Notes: a model not told the origin generated them from the sequence alone. Positions 33,360-42,961 are shown, numbered from the stretch's first letter. The stretch: 64,000 bases of DNA from Streptomyces hygroscopicus (GCF_026168105.1 NZ_LBMW01000004.1:124001-188000), one strand, 5' to 3'. Translations and numbers: made by a program.

Positions 33360-34664
33360 ATGGGGCAGGGCCAGCAGGAGCGGGTGACGACGAGCCTCTC
33401 GGGCGCCGTCACCGAGGAGATCAGCGCCTCCCTCGCCCCGGTGGACGCCGAGTTGGAGCGCCGGTACCCCGGCGACCCCGGCACGCGCCAGCCCGTCCAC
33501 ACGGTCTACGTCCCCGCCGACGTCTTCGCCGCCGGCACCATCCGTTCATGGGGCGACCGGGCCCTCGCCGCGCTCGACCAATATGCCCCCGACGCCGCGT
33601 CGTTGGCCGCGGTCCTCGGTCTTTCTCAGGACCTGGCGGAGCCGGTCCACGACCGGGTGCGCGCGAAACTGGAGCGCGAGCCGATCGAAGATCTGCGCGT
33701 CGACTTCGAGGACGGCTACGGACCGCGTCCGGACGCCGAGGAGGATAAGACGGCCGCCCGCGCGTCACGGCTGGTCGCGGCGGCCTGCAGGAACGGCACG
33801 GCCGCGCCGTACATGGGCATCCGCATGAAGTGCATGGAGGCGCCGGTACGGAACCGGGGCATCCGCACGCTCGACATCTTCCTCACCGGCCTGATGGACG
33901 CGGGCGGGCTCCCGGACGGGCTCGTGCTCACGCTGCCGAAGGTGACGTACGCCGAGCAGGTCACCGCGATGGTCCGGCTGCTGGAGGCCTTCGAGAGGAC
34001 GCGCGGACTGGAGCCGGGGCGCATCGGCTTCGAGATCCAGATCGAGACCAGCCAGGCCATTCTGGCCGCCGACGGCACCGCGACCGTGGCCCGCATGATC
34101 CAGGCCGCCGAGGGCCGGGCCACCGGACTGCACTACGGCACCTTCGACTACAGCGCGTGCCTCGGCGTGTCACCCGCCTATCAGGCCAGTGACCATCCGG
34201 CCGCCGACCACGCCAAGGCGATCATGCAGGTCGCGGCGGCGGGCACCGGTGTACGCGTGTGCGATGGCTCGACGAACGTCCTGCCGGTCGGTCCTGCCGA
34301 GAAGGTCCACGACGCCTGGCGGCTGCACTACGGCCTCACCCGGCGGGCGCTGGCCCGTGCCTACTACCAGGGCTGGGACATGCATCCGGGCCACCTCCCC
34401 ACCCGGTATGCGGCCGTATTCGCCTTCTACCGCGAGGGATTCGAGCAGGCCGCGGCACGCCTGGCCCGCTACGCCAACCACACCGGCGGCGACGTCATGG
34501 ACGAGCCGGCCACCGCCAAGGCGCTGAGTGGCCATCTGCTGAGGGGACTTGACTGCGGGGCCCTCGACATCGCCGAGGTGGCCAGGGCCACCGGACTGAC
34601 CCGGGCGGACCTGGAGGCCTTCGCGGCGCCGAGACGAGGGAATCTGACGGCTTCCGCGAAGTGA
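33360..34664 (+). CDS. DUF6986 family, citrate-lyase/malate-synthase-like TIM-barrel protein
   Basis: 434 residues. The HpcH/HpaI-CitE-like TIM-barrel pattern is visible: VHTVYVPADVF, the metal-site region LRVDFEDGYGPRPDAEED, GIRMKCMEAPVRNRGIRTLDIFL, LTLPKVTYAEQV, the Glu-containing FEIQIETSQAIL and GLHYGTFDYSACLG. The C-terminal part (HPGHLPTRYAAVFAFYREGFEQAAARL) is as in the citrate-lyase beta-like Streptomyces proteins now called DUF6986. A C-C bond lyase or synthase acting on an acyl-CoA or glyoxylate is likely, exact reaction unknown. The ATG at 33360 has AGGAGGG upstream and lies just after a 15-base palindrome. Confidence 0.88.
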   Translation: MGQGQQERVTTSLSGAVTEEISASLAPVDAELERRYPGDPGTRQPVHTVYVPADVFAAGTIRSWGDRALAALDQYAPDAASLAAVLGLSQDLAEPVHDRVRAKLEREPIEDLRVDFEDGYGPRPDAEEDKTAARASRLVAAACRNGTAAPYMGIRMKCMEAPVRNRGIRTLDIFLTGLMDAGGLPDGLVLTLPKVTYAEQVTAMVRLLEAFERTRGLEPGRIGFEIQIETSQAILAADGTATVARMIQAAEGRATGLHYGTFDYSACLGVSPAYQASDHPAADHAKAIMQVAAAGTGVRVCDGSTNVLPVGPAEKVHDAWRLHYGLTRRALARAYYQGWDMHPGHLPTRYAAVFAFYREGFEQAAARLARYANHTGGDVMDEPATAKALSGHLLRGLDCGALDIAEVARATGLTRADLEAFAAPRRGNLTASAK

Positions 34665-34770
34665 GACGTCTCGCGGGGAAGACGGGGAGGTGACCTCCCG
34701 GGTCCGCCGCCGGTTCGGTGTCTGCCGGGGTGCGGTGGTCGTCTGCGGGGTGCGGTTGTCCGGGGACTTC

Positions 34771-35865
34771 TCAGTCGGCGGGCGGCAGCTCGCCCGAGCC
34801 GCGGGTGATCAGCCGGGTGGGCAGTTCGATGCGCTCCGGGGTGATGAGCGCGCCGTCGAGCTGGCGGAAGAGCCGCTCGGCGGCCGTACGGCCGAGGGCG
34901 GCGGCGTCCTGGGCGACGACCGTGACACCGGGCTTGAGGAGGTCCGCCAGTTCGATGTCGTCGAACCCGACCAGGGCAACCGAGCGGCTGTGCTCGGCGA
35001 GGACACGGACGACGGTGACCGTCACACGGTTGTTCCCCGCGAAGACCGCGGTGACGGGGACGGGCCCCGAGAGCATCTCCTCGGCGGCCCGGCGCACCCG
35101 CTCGGGGCCGGTGACGCCCAGGGACATCCATGAGTCCTCGACGGGTATGCCCGCGTCCTCCATCGCGGCCCGGTAGCCGCGCAGCCGCTCGGCCGCCGTG
35201 TGGATGCGCGGCATGTCGCCGATGAAGCCGATCCGGCGGTGGCCGTGCGCGATGAGGTGGGCGACTCCGGCGCGGGCACCGCCGAAGCTGTCCGACAGCA
35301 CCACGTCGGCGTCGATCTTGCCCGCGGGGCGGTCCACGAACACCGTGGCGACGCCCGCCCTGATCTCGGGCTCCAGATAGCGGTGGTCGTCCCCGGCCGG
35401 GATGACGACGAGGCCGTCCACGCGGCGCGCGCAGAGTGCCAGCACCAGTTCCTGCTCGCGGTCCGGGTCCTCCGCGCTGGAGCCGTTGATCAGCAGGGCG
35501 CCATGGGCCCGGGCCACCTCCTCGACCGCGCGGCTCAGCGGCCCGTAGAACGGGTCCGCGAGATCCTCGAGGACCAGTCCGATGCTCGCCGTGCGGCCCT
35601 TGCGCAGCACCCGCGCGCTGTCGTTCCGGCGGAAGCCCAGGGCCTCGATGGCCTCCTGGACCCGGCGCTCGGTGTCCGGGGTGACCCCGGGCTCGCCGTT
35701 GACCACGCGCGAGACCGTCTTCAGGCCGACTCCGGCGCGTGCTGCCACGTCCTTCATGGTCGGACGGTTGCCGTACCGGTTTCCGGAGAGGCGGTCTGCT
35801 CGGCGGGCGGTCTCGGGCACGATGCGCTGTCCTGTCCTGTCGTCCACGGGGATGCGTCGGTCCAT
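34771..35865 (-). CDS. LacI family transcriptional regulator
   Basis: About 364 residues. The helix-turn-helix and hinge are clear: TMKDVAARAGVGLKTVSRVVN, then VTPDTERRVQEAIEALGFRRND. The periplasmic-binding-protein-like effector domain follows (ASIGLVLEDLADPFYGPLSRAVEEVA, GDMPRIHTAAERLRGYRAAMEDAG, FAGNNRVTVTVVRVL, ALVGFDDIELADLL). About 35 residues precede the HTH if the ATG at 35865 is used; a GTG at 35820 (AGGA upstream) or the ATG at 35757 are alternatives. It is divergent from the ROK kinase gene with a perfect 12-base palindrome between, so it probably represses that gene and itself. Confidence 0.92.
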   Translation of the reverse strand: MDRRIPVDDRTGQRIVPETARRADRLSGNRYGNRPTMKDVAARAGVGLKTVSRVVNGEPGVTPDTERRVQEAIEALGFRRNDSARVLRKGRTASIGLVLEDLADPFYGPLSRAVEEVARAHGALLINGSSAEDPDREQELVLALCARRVDGLVVIPAGDDHRYLEPEIRAGVATVFVDRPAGKIDADVVLSDSFGGARAGVAHLIAHGHRRIGFIGDMPRIHTAAERLRGYRAAMEDAGIPVEDSWMSLGVTGPERVRRAAEEMLSGPVPVTAVFAGNNRVTVTVVRVLAEHSRSVALVGFDDIELADLLKPGVTVVAQDAAALGRTAAERLFRQLDGALITPERIELPTRLITRGSGELPPAD

Positions 35866-35903
35866 GGGGTTGTATGAGGATGTGGCGTCGAGCATAGAGC
35901 CTG

Positions 35904-35915
35904 GACAACGTTGTC
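35904..35915. promoter_or_regulatory. LacI-type operator
   Basis: GACAACGTTGTC, a perfect 12-base palindrome with the central CG usual for LacI-family sites, in the divergent region between the LacI gene and the ROK kinase gene. I did not find a second copy in the alpha-galactosidase promoter. Confidence 0.75.
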
Positions 35916-36067
35916 AGATGCGGGGGAGACTGTCCACCGCACTCTCCGGCCCGCGCCTTCCCCCAGGGGCGCCTCCTGCCCGTTCCCGGCCGGAGGCCCA
36001 GACACCGCGTCGGCGGCCGCCGTACGTCGGGAACGGTACGACCGAAGCATTGGGAGATCTGACACTG

Positions 36068-37027
36068 ATGCACACCGACCTAGTGGCCGCGCTCGACATC
36101 GGCGGCACCAAGATCGCCGGAGCGCTGGTGGACGGCCACGGCCGGATCCTGCTGCGCGCGCAACGCGCGACACCCGCGCAGGAGGACGGCGACACCGTGA
36201 TGGGCGCCGTGGACGACGTGATCGGGGAGCTGGCGGTCTCTCCGCTCTGGGGCAGGGCCCGAGCCGTCGGCATCGGCAGCGCGGGTCCGGTGGACGCCTC
36301 CGCGGGGACGGTGAGCCCGGTCAACGTACCGGGCTGGCGCGACTATCCGCTGGTTCAGCGGGTCAGGACGGCGACCGGGGGCCTGCCCGTCGAGCTGATC
36401 GGCGACGGCGTGGCCATCACCGCCGCCGAGCACTGGCAGGGTGCGGCCCGGGGGCACGACAACGCGCTGTGCATGGTGGTGTCGACGGGTGTGGGCGGCG
36501 GTCTGGTCCTGGGGGGACGGCTGTACCCGGGCCCGACCGGGAACGCCGGCCACATCGGGCACATCAGCGTGGACCTGGACGGCGATCCCTGCCCGTGCGG
36601 CTCGCGCGGCTGCGTGGAGCGCATGGCGAGCGGGCCGAACATCGCCCGCCGGGCTCTGGAAGGCGGCTGGCAGCCGGGCCCGGACGGCGACACCTCGGCC
36701 GCCGCGGTGGCCGCCGCCGCGCGTGCGGGCGATCCGGTGGCCGTGGCCTCCTTCGAGCGGGCCGCCCAGGCGCTGGCGGCGGGCATCGCGGCGACCGCGA
36801 CCCTGGTCGAGATCGACATCGCGGTCATCGGCGGGGGAGTGGGCAAGGCCGGCAACGTCCTCCTCGCACCGCTGCGCAGGGCCCTGGCCGACTACGCCAC
36901 GCTGTCCTTCGTCCGGCGCCTGACGGTGACGCCGGCGCTGATGGGCACGGACGCGGGCCTCGTGGGCGCCGCCGCGGCGGCCCTGCGCCGCAGCGACAAC
37001 GCTCCGACGGCGGGCATCGCGACCTGA
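36068..37027 (+). CDS. ROK family sugar kinase
   Basis: 319 residues. The phosphate-binding motif AALDIGGTKIAGALVDGHG is at the N-terminus. GIGSAGPVDASAGTVSPVN, VSTGVGGGLVLGGRLYPG and GHIGHISVD follow, and the zinc-binding CPCGSRGCVE (CxCGxxGCxE) is complete, as in glucokinase-type ROK proteins. GGGAGA lies 10 bases before the ATG at 36068. It phosphorylates a hexose (glucose, or another sugar released from glycosides) with ATP in the cytoplasm. Between a LacI regulator and a secreted alpha-galactosidase, a role in using galactoside-derived sugar is likely but not proven. Confidence 0.93.
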   Translation: MHTDLVAALDIGGTKIAGALVDGHGRILLRAQRATPAQEDGDTVMGAVDDVIGELAVSPLWGRARAVGIGSAGPVDASAGTVSPVNVPGWRDYPLVQRVRTATGGLPVELIGDGVAITAAEHWQGAARGHDNALCMVVSTGVGGGLVLGGRLYPGPTGNAGHIGHISVDLDGDPCPCGSRGCVERMASGPNIARRALEGGWQPGPDGDTSAAAVAAAARAGDPVAVASFERAAQALAAGIAATATLVEIDIAVIGGGVGKAGNVLLAPLRRALADYATLSFVRRLTVTPALMGTDAGLVGAAAAALRRSDNAPTAGIAT

Positions 37028-37189
37028 GGCAGCCCATGGCCTCCCGTGCGGCCGCCCGCATGTCCCGCCCGGTGCACCACAGGAGCAGACAAGTGCCGGA
37101 GATGAGCGGCGCCGACGCCCCCGGACGTACTGAGGCATCACGCGGAGCCGGACGGTACTCATCAGGGCCCTGCTGCGTATCGAGGAGAC

Positions 37190-37216
37190 GTCCCCGGCGC
37201 GGGTTGCGCCGGGGAC
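37190..37216. terminator. Bidirectional terminator between the ROK kinase and alpha-galactosidase genes
   Basis: GTCCCCGGCGC-GGGTT-GCGCCGGGGAC: perfect 11-base arms with a five-base loop, 16 bases before the end of the convergent alpha-galactosidase gene. Confidence 0.85.
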
Positions 37217-37231
37217 CTCCCGAGGGGGCGG

Positions 37232-39253
37232 TCAGCAGCTCAGCTTGGCGTCCGCCCAGTCCGCGTGGTCCGAGTCGATGCCGTCGCCGCCATCGGTGAC
37301 GACCAGACGGATCACCCGGGCACCGGTGATATCTGCGGTCAGCGGCCGGGCCGGCATCGCGTTGGTCAGCACCCCGGTCGAGGCCACCTTCGTGCCGTCC
37401 GCCCAGACTTCGAACGCGACCGTGCCCTTGTCGCCCTTCTCGTCGTCCACGCCCACGTCCGCCGTGAGCTTCGAGCACGCCCCGCCCGTGTAGTAGGAGA
37501 TGTCGCTCGGGGCGTGCGCGCCCAGGCCCTTGGGGTAGGTGACACCGCCGATGGTGATCGGATGTCCGTCGCCCGCGCCGTTCTCCCCGTTGCTGGTGTC
37601 GCGCTCGACCGGCCCGTATCCGTTCGCCGCCGACACCCATGGCAGGTCGCTGAGATACGAGACCCCGGCGGGCGGCGGCACAACGACGGTCACCGTGACC
37701 GGCACCCTGCTCTGCGCCGGCGTCCCGGTCGGCGACCGGTAGAGCACGCTCGGCGTCAGCTCGTACGAGCCCGTCGCCGTGCCCTGAGGCACCGTCACCT
37801 TCCACGAGGTGTTCAGTGAACTTCCCGTCCCCAGCGCCCCCACCGTCGACGCCGAGGCCGCCCGCACCGTCCACCCGGCAGGCCCGCTCAGTGACACGGA
37901 TACCTGCCGGGCCGGAGTCCGGCCCAGATCGGTGGCCGTGGAGGTGAAGGACGCCGCCCCGCCTCGCGCGACCAACGGGCTGCCGTCCAGACCGAGTTCT
38001 ACCGCGGGCGGATGCTGTGCCCAGTGCTGGTCGGTGCTGACACGGACGAGGACCGTGCCGTGCGCGGGCACCATCGCCGAGATCGTGCCCGCGGTGTTGT
38101 AGCTCTGGTGCTGCCACAGGTCGCGCAGTGTGTAGGCGCTCGCCTCCGGCAGGCCGACCGCGGTCGCTGTCGTGGACATCCGCCGGGCACTGCCCGTTTC
38201 GTTGAAGAGAGCCACCGCCCGGCTGCCGTCGCGCATTTCCTTGGCCACCACCCAGCGCCCGCCCTCGGACGAGAGCACCGTGCCCTGCTTGCCCAGCGGG
38301 TCCTGGTCGACGGCGATGACCTCCTTGTTGTGGAGGATCTCCAGCGTCGCCGCAGAAGCCTTGCGCAGATCGGAGCCGATGAGCAGGGGCGCCGCCATCA
38401 CCGACCACATGGAGAAGTGGCTGCGGTACTCGGTGTCGGTCATACCGCCGTTGCCGACCTCCAGCATGTCCGGGTCGTTCCAGTGTCCGGGACCCGCGTA
38501 CGGTGCGAGCGGAAGGTTCTTCTTGAGGAGCGACAGCATCGAGCCCCAGTTGTCACTGATGTCGCCGGTGGTGCGCCACAGTTGGCCGACGCCCGGCGCC
38601 CACTTCCACGGTTCGTTCTCGCCCCACTCGCAGATGCTGTAGACGATGGGGCGGCCGGTCGCTCTCAGGGCGTCTCGCATCGTGGTGTAGCGCAGCTTGG
38701 CGTCCACGCCCTGGTTATTGCAGTTGTCGTACTTCAGGTAGTCCACGCCCCAGTCGGCGAACTGCCGTGCGTCGCTGTACTCGTGGCCGAGCGCGCCCGG
38801 AAACCCCGCTACGTCGCAGGTCCTCGTGCCCGCGCTGGTGTAGATTCCGAGCTTGAGTCCTCTGGCGTGGACGTAGTCGGCAACGGCTTTGATCCCGTCC
38901 GGGAAGCGGGCGGGATCCGGCACGAGTTTGCCGTCAGCATCCCGTGTCGGCAGAGCCCAGCAGTCGTCGAGGTTGACGTACTGGTATCCGGCGTCCTTCA
39001 GGCCCTTCTCGACGAACAGGTCAGCGATCCCTTTGACCATCGACTCGTTGAACTCGGGCCTGCAGTGGGTGGAGTTCCAGTTGTTGAAGCCCATCGGCGG
39101 GGTGAGGGCGAGACCGTCGGCCACTGCGGGTGCGGCCGGGGCCGTTGCGGGCGCCGCCAGGGCCGGTGCGGCGAGCCCCGTGGTGCACAGCAGTCCTGCG
39201 GCCAGCACGCCGACGGCTCTTCGGCTGGTTGTGCGGGTGCATAGATTGCGCAT
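37232..39253 (-). CDS. Secreted GH27 alpha-galactosidase with NPCBM domain
   Basis: 673 residues. Signal peptide (about 1-33, ending ALA) with a basic start. The GH27 catalytic barrel (about 45-330) shows LTPPMGFNNWNSTHC, YVNLDDCWALPTRDADG, the nucleophile Asp in VDYLKYDNCNNQG and the acid/base Asp in RTTGDISDNWGSM. A beta-sandwich follows, then a NEW3-like domain (RQVSVSLSGPAGWTVRAAS) and a C-terminal NPCBM domain (about 530-673: ISYYTGGACSKLTADVGVDDE...). It cleaves terminal alpha-galactosyl residues from oligosaccharides or galactomannan outside the cell. It is convergent with the ROK kinase across a terminator. Confidence 0.95.
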   Translation of the reverse strand: MRNLCTRTTSRRAVGVLAAGLLCTTGLAAPALAAPATAPAAPAVADGLALTPPMGFNNWNSTHCRPEFNESMVKGIADLFVEKGLKDAGYQYVNLDDCWALPTRDADGKLVPDPARFPDGIKAVADYVHARGLKLGIYTSAGTRTCDVAGFPGALGHEYSDARQFADWGVDYLKYDNCNNQGVDAKLRYTTMRDALRATGRPIVYSICEWGENEPWKWAPGVGQLWRTTGDISDNWGSMLSLLKKNLPLAPYAGPGHWNDPDMLEVGNGGMTDTEYRSHFSMWSVMAAPLLIGSDLRKASAATLEILHNKEVIAVDQDPLGKQGTVLSSEGGRWVVAKEMRDGSRAVALFNETGSARRMSTTATAVGLPEASAYTLRDLWQHQSYNTAGTISAMVPAHGTVLVRVSTDQHWAQHPPAVELGLDGSPLVARGGAASFTSTATDLGRTPARQVSVSLSGPAGWTVRAASASTVGALGTGSSLNTSWKVTVPQGTATGSYELTPSVLYRSPTGTPAQSRVPVTVTVVVPPPAGVSYLSDLPWVSAANGYGPVERDTSNGENGAGDGHPITIGGVTYPKGLGAHAPSDISYYTGGACSKLTADVGVDDEKGDKGTVAFEVWADGTKVASTGVLTNAMPARPLTADITGARVIRLVVTDGGDGIDSDHADWADAKLSC

Positions 39254-39517
39254 CGGTACTTTCCTCCGCTACAGGGAAAAGTTGGCCATAAGCATGCCCA
39301 CATCAATCACGGATGGTTACGGTAGACCTTGTTGAACTCTGATGGAAGGAGAGTGATAGTGGTTGTTCAATTCCCGTCGAAACCCTTGGCATAGGGCAAT
39401 CCGGCAGCGAGATCCACGTCTTGCGTTCGGTTGTGTTGAGTGACGGTCCGAGGGGAGTTGGACCTGTCGGCCGCCCGGATGCGTGACCCCTGTCCCGGTT
39501 TCGCAGTTGAGCAGGGC

Positions 39518-39712
39518 ATGAAGAAGCGCAGCATGCTCGCCATCGCCTCCCTGGCCGCCGGATTCGTGGTGGCCGCCGTCAGCCCGTCCCACGCCGCCGA
39601 CCATGAACCGCTCGGTGATCTCCACGTCAAGGACACCCTCAGCACCGTCGACCAGACCCTCGGGCACGAGGGCCCCGTCGCGGACGAGGGCGCCCTCGGT
39701 CAGAACGGCTGA
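39518..39712 (+). CDS. Small secreted protein of unknown function
   Basis: 64 residues. MKKRSMLAIASLAAGFVVAA and the following SHA form a clear signal peptide, leaving a mature acidic peptide of about 36 residues with HVKDTLSTVDQTLGHEGPV. Similar small exported proteins recur in Streptomyces; their role is unknown. The ATG at 39518 has GAGCAGGG upstream; the longer ORF from 39440 would put 26 residues before the signal peptide and is rejected. A strong hairpin follows 16 bases after the stop. Confidence 0.75.
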   Translation: MKKRSMLAIASLAAGFVVAAVSPSHAADHEPLGDLHVKDTLSTVDQTLGHEGPVADEGALGQNG

Positions 39713-39727
39713 CGGAGAGAGTGCGTC

Positions 39728-39768
39728 GCGGCGCCGGTGCCCCCGGACGGCAGGGGTACCGGCGCCGC
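39728..39768 (+). terminator. Terminator after the small secreted-protein gene
   Basis: GCGGCGCCGGTGCCCC (39728-39743) pairs with 39753-39768 over 16 bases with one G-T mismatch and a nine-base loop, just after the stop at 39712. Confidence 0.75.
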
Positions 39769-39865
39769 GGCGCGCCTGCCGCCGGAGGTGCCCTCATCAG
39801 CGCCGGGTTTCCGTGGCAGGGTGGAGCGGGCAAGCCTCAGGGGGCCAAACAGAAGAGGGGGAACC

Positions 39866-40906
39866 GTGATCGTCTGGATCAACGGTGCGTTCGGTGCGGG
39901 GAAGACGACCACCGCACGGGAACTGATCGAACTGATCCCGAACAGCACGCTCTTCGACCCCGAGGTCATCGGCGGAGCGCTCACGCACCTGCTCCCGCCC
40001 AAACGCCTCGCCGAGGTCGGCGACTTCCAGGACCTGCCGATCTGGCGACGGCTCGTGATCGACACGGCGGCCGCGATGCTCGCCGAACTCGGCGGTGTCC
40101 TCGTGGTTCCGACGACCCTGCTGCGCCAGGAGTACCGCGACGAGATCTTCGGCGGCCTCGCATCCCGGCGCATCCCCGTACGCCATGTCCTCCTCGCTCC
40201 GGCCGAAACGATACTGCGGGAACGCATAGCCGGCCGGGAGGTCCCTCCCGACCTCCCGGACGGCGAGATGCGCGTGCGCCAGTGGTCGTACGACCACATC
40301 GAGCCCTATCGCGCCGCCCTGGCCGCCTGGCTCACCGCCGACGCGCATCCCGTCGACACCAGCGCCCTCACCCCGTACCAGGCCGCCCTGCGGATCGCCG
40401 AGGCCGTCAGAACCGGCGAGGCGGCCGTCTGCGACATCGTGCAGACCCCCGAGCCGACCGGTGAGACCGTCGCCGCCGGTGTGCTCCTCTTCGACGAGCA
40501 CGACCGAGTGCTGCTCGTCGACCCCACCTACAAGGCCGGCTGGGAGTTCCCTGGCGGAGTCGTCGAGCCCGGAGAGGCGCCCGCCCGCGCCGGCATGCGC
40601 GAAGTCGCCGAGGAGACAGGGATCACCCTCGGCGAGGTTCCCCGACCCCTGGTCGTCGACTGGGAGCCGCCCGCACCGCCCGGCTACGGCGGACTGCGTC
40701 TCCTCTTCGACGGCGGCCGCCTCGACAGCGGCGAAGCCGACAGCCTCGTTTTGCCCGGGCCCGAGCTGCGCGACTGGCGGTTCGTGACGGAGGAGGAAGC
40801 GGCCGATCTGCTTCCGCCGGTGCGCTACGAACGGCTCCGCTGGGCGCTGCGGGCCCGTGAACGGGGCGCGGCGCTCTATCTGGAAGCCGGTGTGCCGGTC
40901 GGCTGA
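39866..40906 (+). CDS. P-loop kinase-NUDIX fusion protein
   Basis: 346 residues with two domains. The N-terminal part (1-180) is an ATP-binding kinase-like fold: [20 protein letters not shown] with Walker [10 protein letters not shown] at 7-15, a middle [20 protein letters not shown], and a lid-like [11 protein letters not shown]. The C-terminal part (about 205-346) is a NUDIX hydrolase whose box [20 protein letters not shown] (about 228 on) fits GX5EX7REUXEE. GTG at 39866 follows AGAGGGGGA; longer frames upstream run through a terminator hairpin. One protein joining phosphoryl transfer to nucleoside-diphosphate hydrolysis could act in nucleotide salvage or clean-up; the substrates are not known. 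Confidence 0.88.
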   Translation: MIVWINGAFGAGKTTTARELIELIPNSTLFDPEVIGGALTHLLPPKRLAEVGDFQDLPIWRRLVIDTAAAMLAELGGVLVVPTTLLRQEYRDEIFGGLASRRIPVRHVLLAPAETILRERIAGREVPPDLPDGEMRVRQWSYDHIEPYRAALAAWLTADAHPVDTSALTPYQAALRIAEAVRTGEAAVCDIVQTPEPTGETVAAGVLLFDEHDRVLLVDPTYKAGWEFPGGVVEPGEAPARAGMREVAEETGITLGEVPRPLVVDWEPPAPPGYGGLRLLFDGGRLDSGEADSLVLPGPELRDWRFVTEEEAADLLPPVRYERLRWALRARERGAALYLEAGVPVG

Positions 40907-41146
40907 ACCGGCTGACTCCCGTGGCGGCGCGTGGGGTTGACGGTGCGTCTGACTCGTCTGTCACCGGCTGATTTTGCCTGGCATGGGGGGTTCCGAAAGA
41001 AAACCAAGGAGGAATCGACGCCATCCCGGTATGAATCGGGATGCGTGCGACGGGACGCGATCGCCTTACGGTATGTGCGCAGCTCATCTCTCTGGCGGCT
41101 GCGGGCCGCCCTGACAAGCCGGATCACCGCCGGCCGAAGGAGGGAC

Positions 41147-42961
41147 ATGCGCGCGCACTCATCGGCCCTCGCCCGGGGCATCACACTCGCCGCCGGGCTC
41201 ACCCTGGTCCTTGCCGCATGCAGCAGCGGCGGAGGAGGCGGCTCCGGCAAGGGCGGCTCGGCCGGGCTCTCGTCCTGCGGCGCCCAGGGCAACGCGAACA
41301 CCTGCAACTCCGCCCCCACCAAGTCCGGCGGAACGTTCACCTACACGCTGGAGAAGAACATCCAGCAGTGGAACGTGCAGGACTCCAACGGCAACACCTT
41401 CGAGAACGGAGAGACCCTCGGCGTCGTCCTGCCCCAGGTCTTCGTCCCGCAGCCGGACTTCTCCGTCGCCCTCAACACCGATCTGGTGACCTCGGCGACC
41501 CAGACGAGCACCAGCCCGCAGACCTTCGTCTACAAGATCAATCCGAAGGCGTCGTGGAACGACGGCACGCCCATCACCGCCGACGACTTCGTCTACTACT
41601 GGCGCACCAACAACGGCAAGGACTGTCCGCCGCCCCCGGCGAGCGACGCAAGCCAGACCAAGGGCTGTCTGCCGCAGAGCACCGCCGGTTACGACCGCAT
41701 CAAGTCGGTCACCGGCTCCGACGGCGGCAGGACCGTCACCGTCGTGATGGCCAAGCCCTTCTCCGACTGGAAGCAACTGTTCGGCGCGGGCTATCCGCTC
41801 TTCCCGGCACATGTCGCCGAGAAGCTCTCGGGAGCAACGGCGGGCGACGCCGCCCATATGACGGCCGCTCAGATGACCCAGGGCTGGCAGTACTTCCAGA
41901 AGACCCCGCCGAGCAAGTACGCGACCGCCGGCCCGTACAAGATGCAGGACTGGACGGACAACGACCACGCCACATACGTTCCGGATCCGAAGTGGTGGGG
42001 TGTGCACAAGCCGACCCTGCAGCGGCTCGTCTTCAAGGTGATCACGGACGCCACCCAGGAGCCGACCGCGCTGCGCAACAACGAGGTGCAGGGCATCTAT
42101 CCGCAGCCCGAGGTGGATCTGGTCAACCAGATCAAGGACATACCGAATGTCACGTACACCATCGGCAGCGGGCTGACCTGGGAGCACTTCGACCTCAACC
42201 TGCACAACCCGGTGCTCGGCGCGTACCCGGCGCTGCGGCAGGCGATGTTCACGGCCATCAGCATCAAGGACATCGTGTCCAAGACGGTCGGCCAGTTCGA
42301 CCCGAAGGTGAAGCAGCTCGGGAGCCACAACTACGTGCCAGGCCAGGCCGGTTACCAGGACCTGGTCACCAGCACCGGACAGGGGTCGGGTGATCTCACC
42401 AAGGCCAGGAAGTATCTGACCGACGCCAGGTTCACCGGAGTCGGGACGGCGCTGAAGTCCCCGGACGGCAAGACCGTGGGACCCTTCAACTGCCGCTACA
42501 CGACCGGCAACCAGATCCGGCAGAGCGAGTGCCAGATCCTGCAGAGCGACCTGGCGAACCTCGGCATCAAGGTCACCATCAAGCCGATCGGCGCCGCCGA
42601 TCTCGGCACGGTCCTCACCGGGCACCAGTACGACATCATCGTCTTCGCCTGGGTCGCCTCCCCGTTCCCCAGCGCCAACGCGCAGCAGAACTGGGTCACC
42701 GGAGGGGGTGGCAACTACGGCGGCTACAGCAACAAGCAGGTCGACCAGCTCGTCGCCCAGGCCGTCGGGGAGCCCGACTCCACGAAGGCGGCGACCCTGC
42801 TCAACCAGGCGGACTCGATCATGGTGAAGGACGCCTATGTCCTTCCGCTGTACCAGAAGCCGACATTCCTCGCGGTGCAGAGCCGGTTCGTGAACATGCG
42901 GGACAACGCCACGAACGTGGGCCCGCCGTACAACACCGCCGAGTGGGGTCTGAAGAAGTAG
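41147..42961 (+). CDS. Oligopeptide ABC transporter substrate-binding lipoprotein
   Basis: 604 residues. Lipoprotein signal with lipobox LVLAACSS (Cys about 25), then a Gly/Ser linker and a family 5 solute-binding domain. GETLGVVLPQVFVPQPDFSV, YKINPKASWNDGTPITADDFVYYW, AGPYKMQDWTDNDHATYVPD and AQQNWVTGGGGNYGGYSNKQ are typical of DppA/OppA/BldKB-like proteins. It binds peptides outside the membrane and hands them to the permeases encoded next. ATG at 41147 with GAAGGAGG upstream. First gene of a five-gene set. Confidence 0.94.
   Translation: MRAHSSALARGITLAAGLTLVLAACSSGGGGGSGKGGSAGLSSCGAQGNANTCNSAPTKSGGTFTYTLEKNIQQWNVQDSNGNTFENGETLGVVLPQVFVPQPDFSVALNTDLVTSATQTSTSPQTFVYKINPKASWNDGTPITADDFVYYWRTNNGKDCPPPPASDASQTKGCLPQSTAGYDRIKSVTGSDGGRTVTVVMAKPFSDWKQLFGAGYPLFPAHVAEKLSGATAGDAAHMTAAQMTQGWQYFQKTPPSKYATAGPYKMQDWTDNDHATYVPDPKWWGVHKPTLQRLVFKVITDATQEPTALRNNEVQGIYPQPEVDLVNQIKDIPNVTYTIGSGLTWEHFDLNLHNPVLGAYPALRQAMFTAISIKDIVSKTVGQFDPKVKQLGSHNYVPGQAGYQDLVTSTGQGSGDLTKARKYLTDARFTGVGTALKSPDGKTVGPFNCRYTTGNQIRQSECQILQSDLANLGIKVTIKPIGAADLGTVLTGHQYDIIVFAWVASPFPSANAQQNWVTGGGGNYGGYSNKQVDQLVAQAVGEPDSTKAATLLNQADSIMVKDAYVLPLYQKPTFLAVQSRFVNMRDNATNVGPPYNTAEWGLKK

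Noticed and set aside
41031..41114. 27-codon ORF with three Cys upstream of the peptide-binding protein gene
   Set aside because: The nearest ribosome-binding-like sequence is 18 bases from the ATG, and the peptide lacks the RVHVDL core of known leader peptides.
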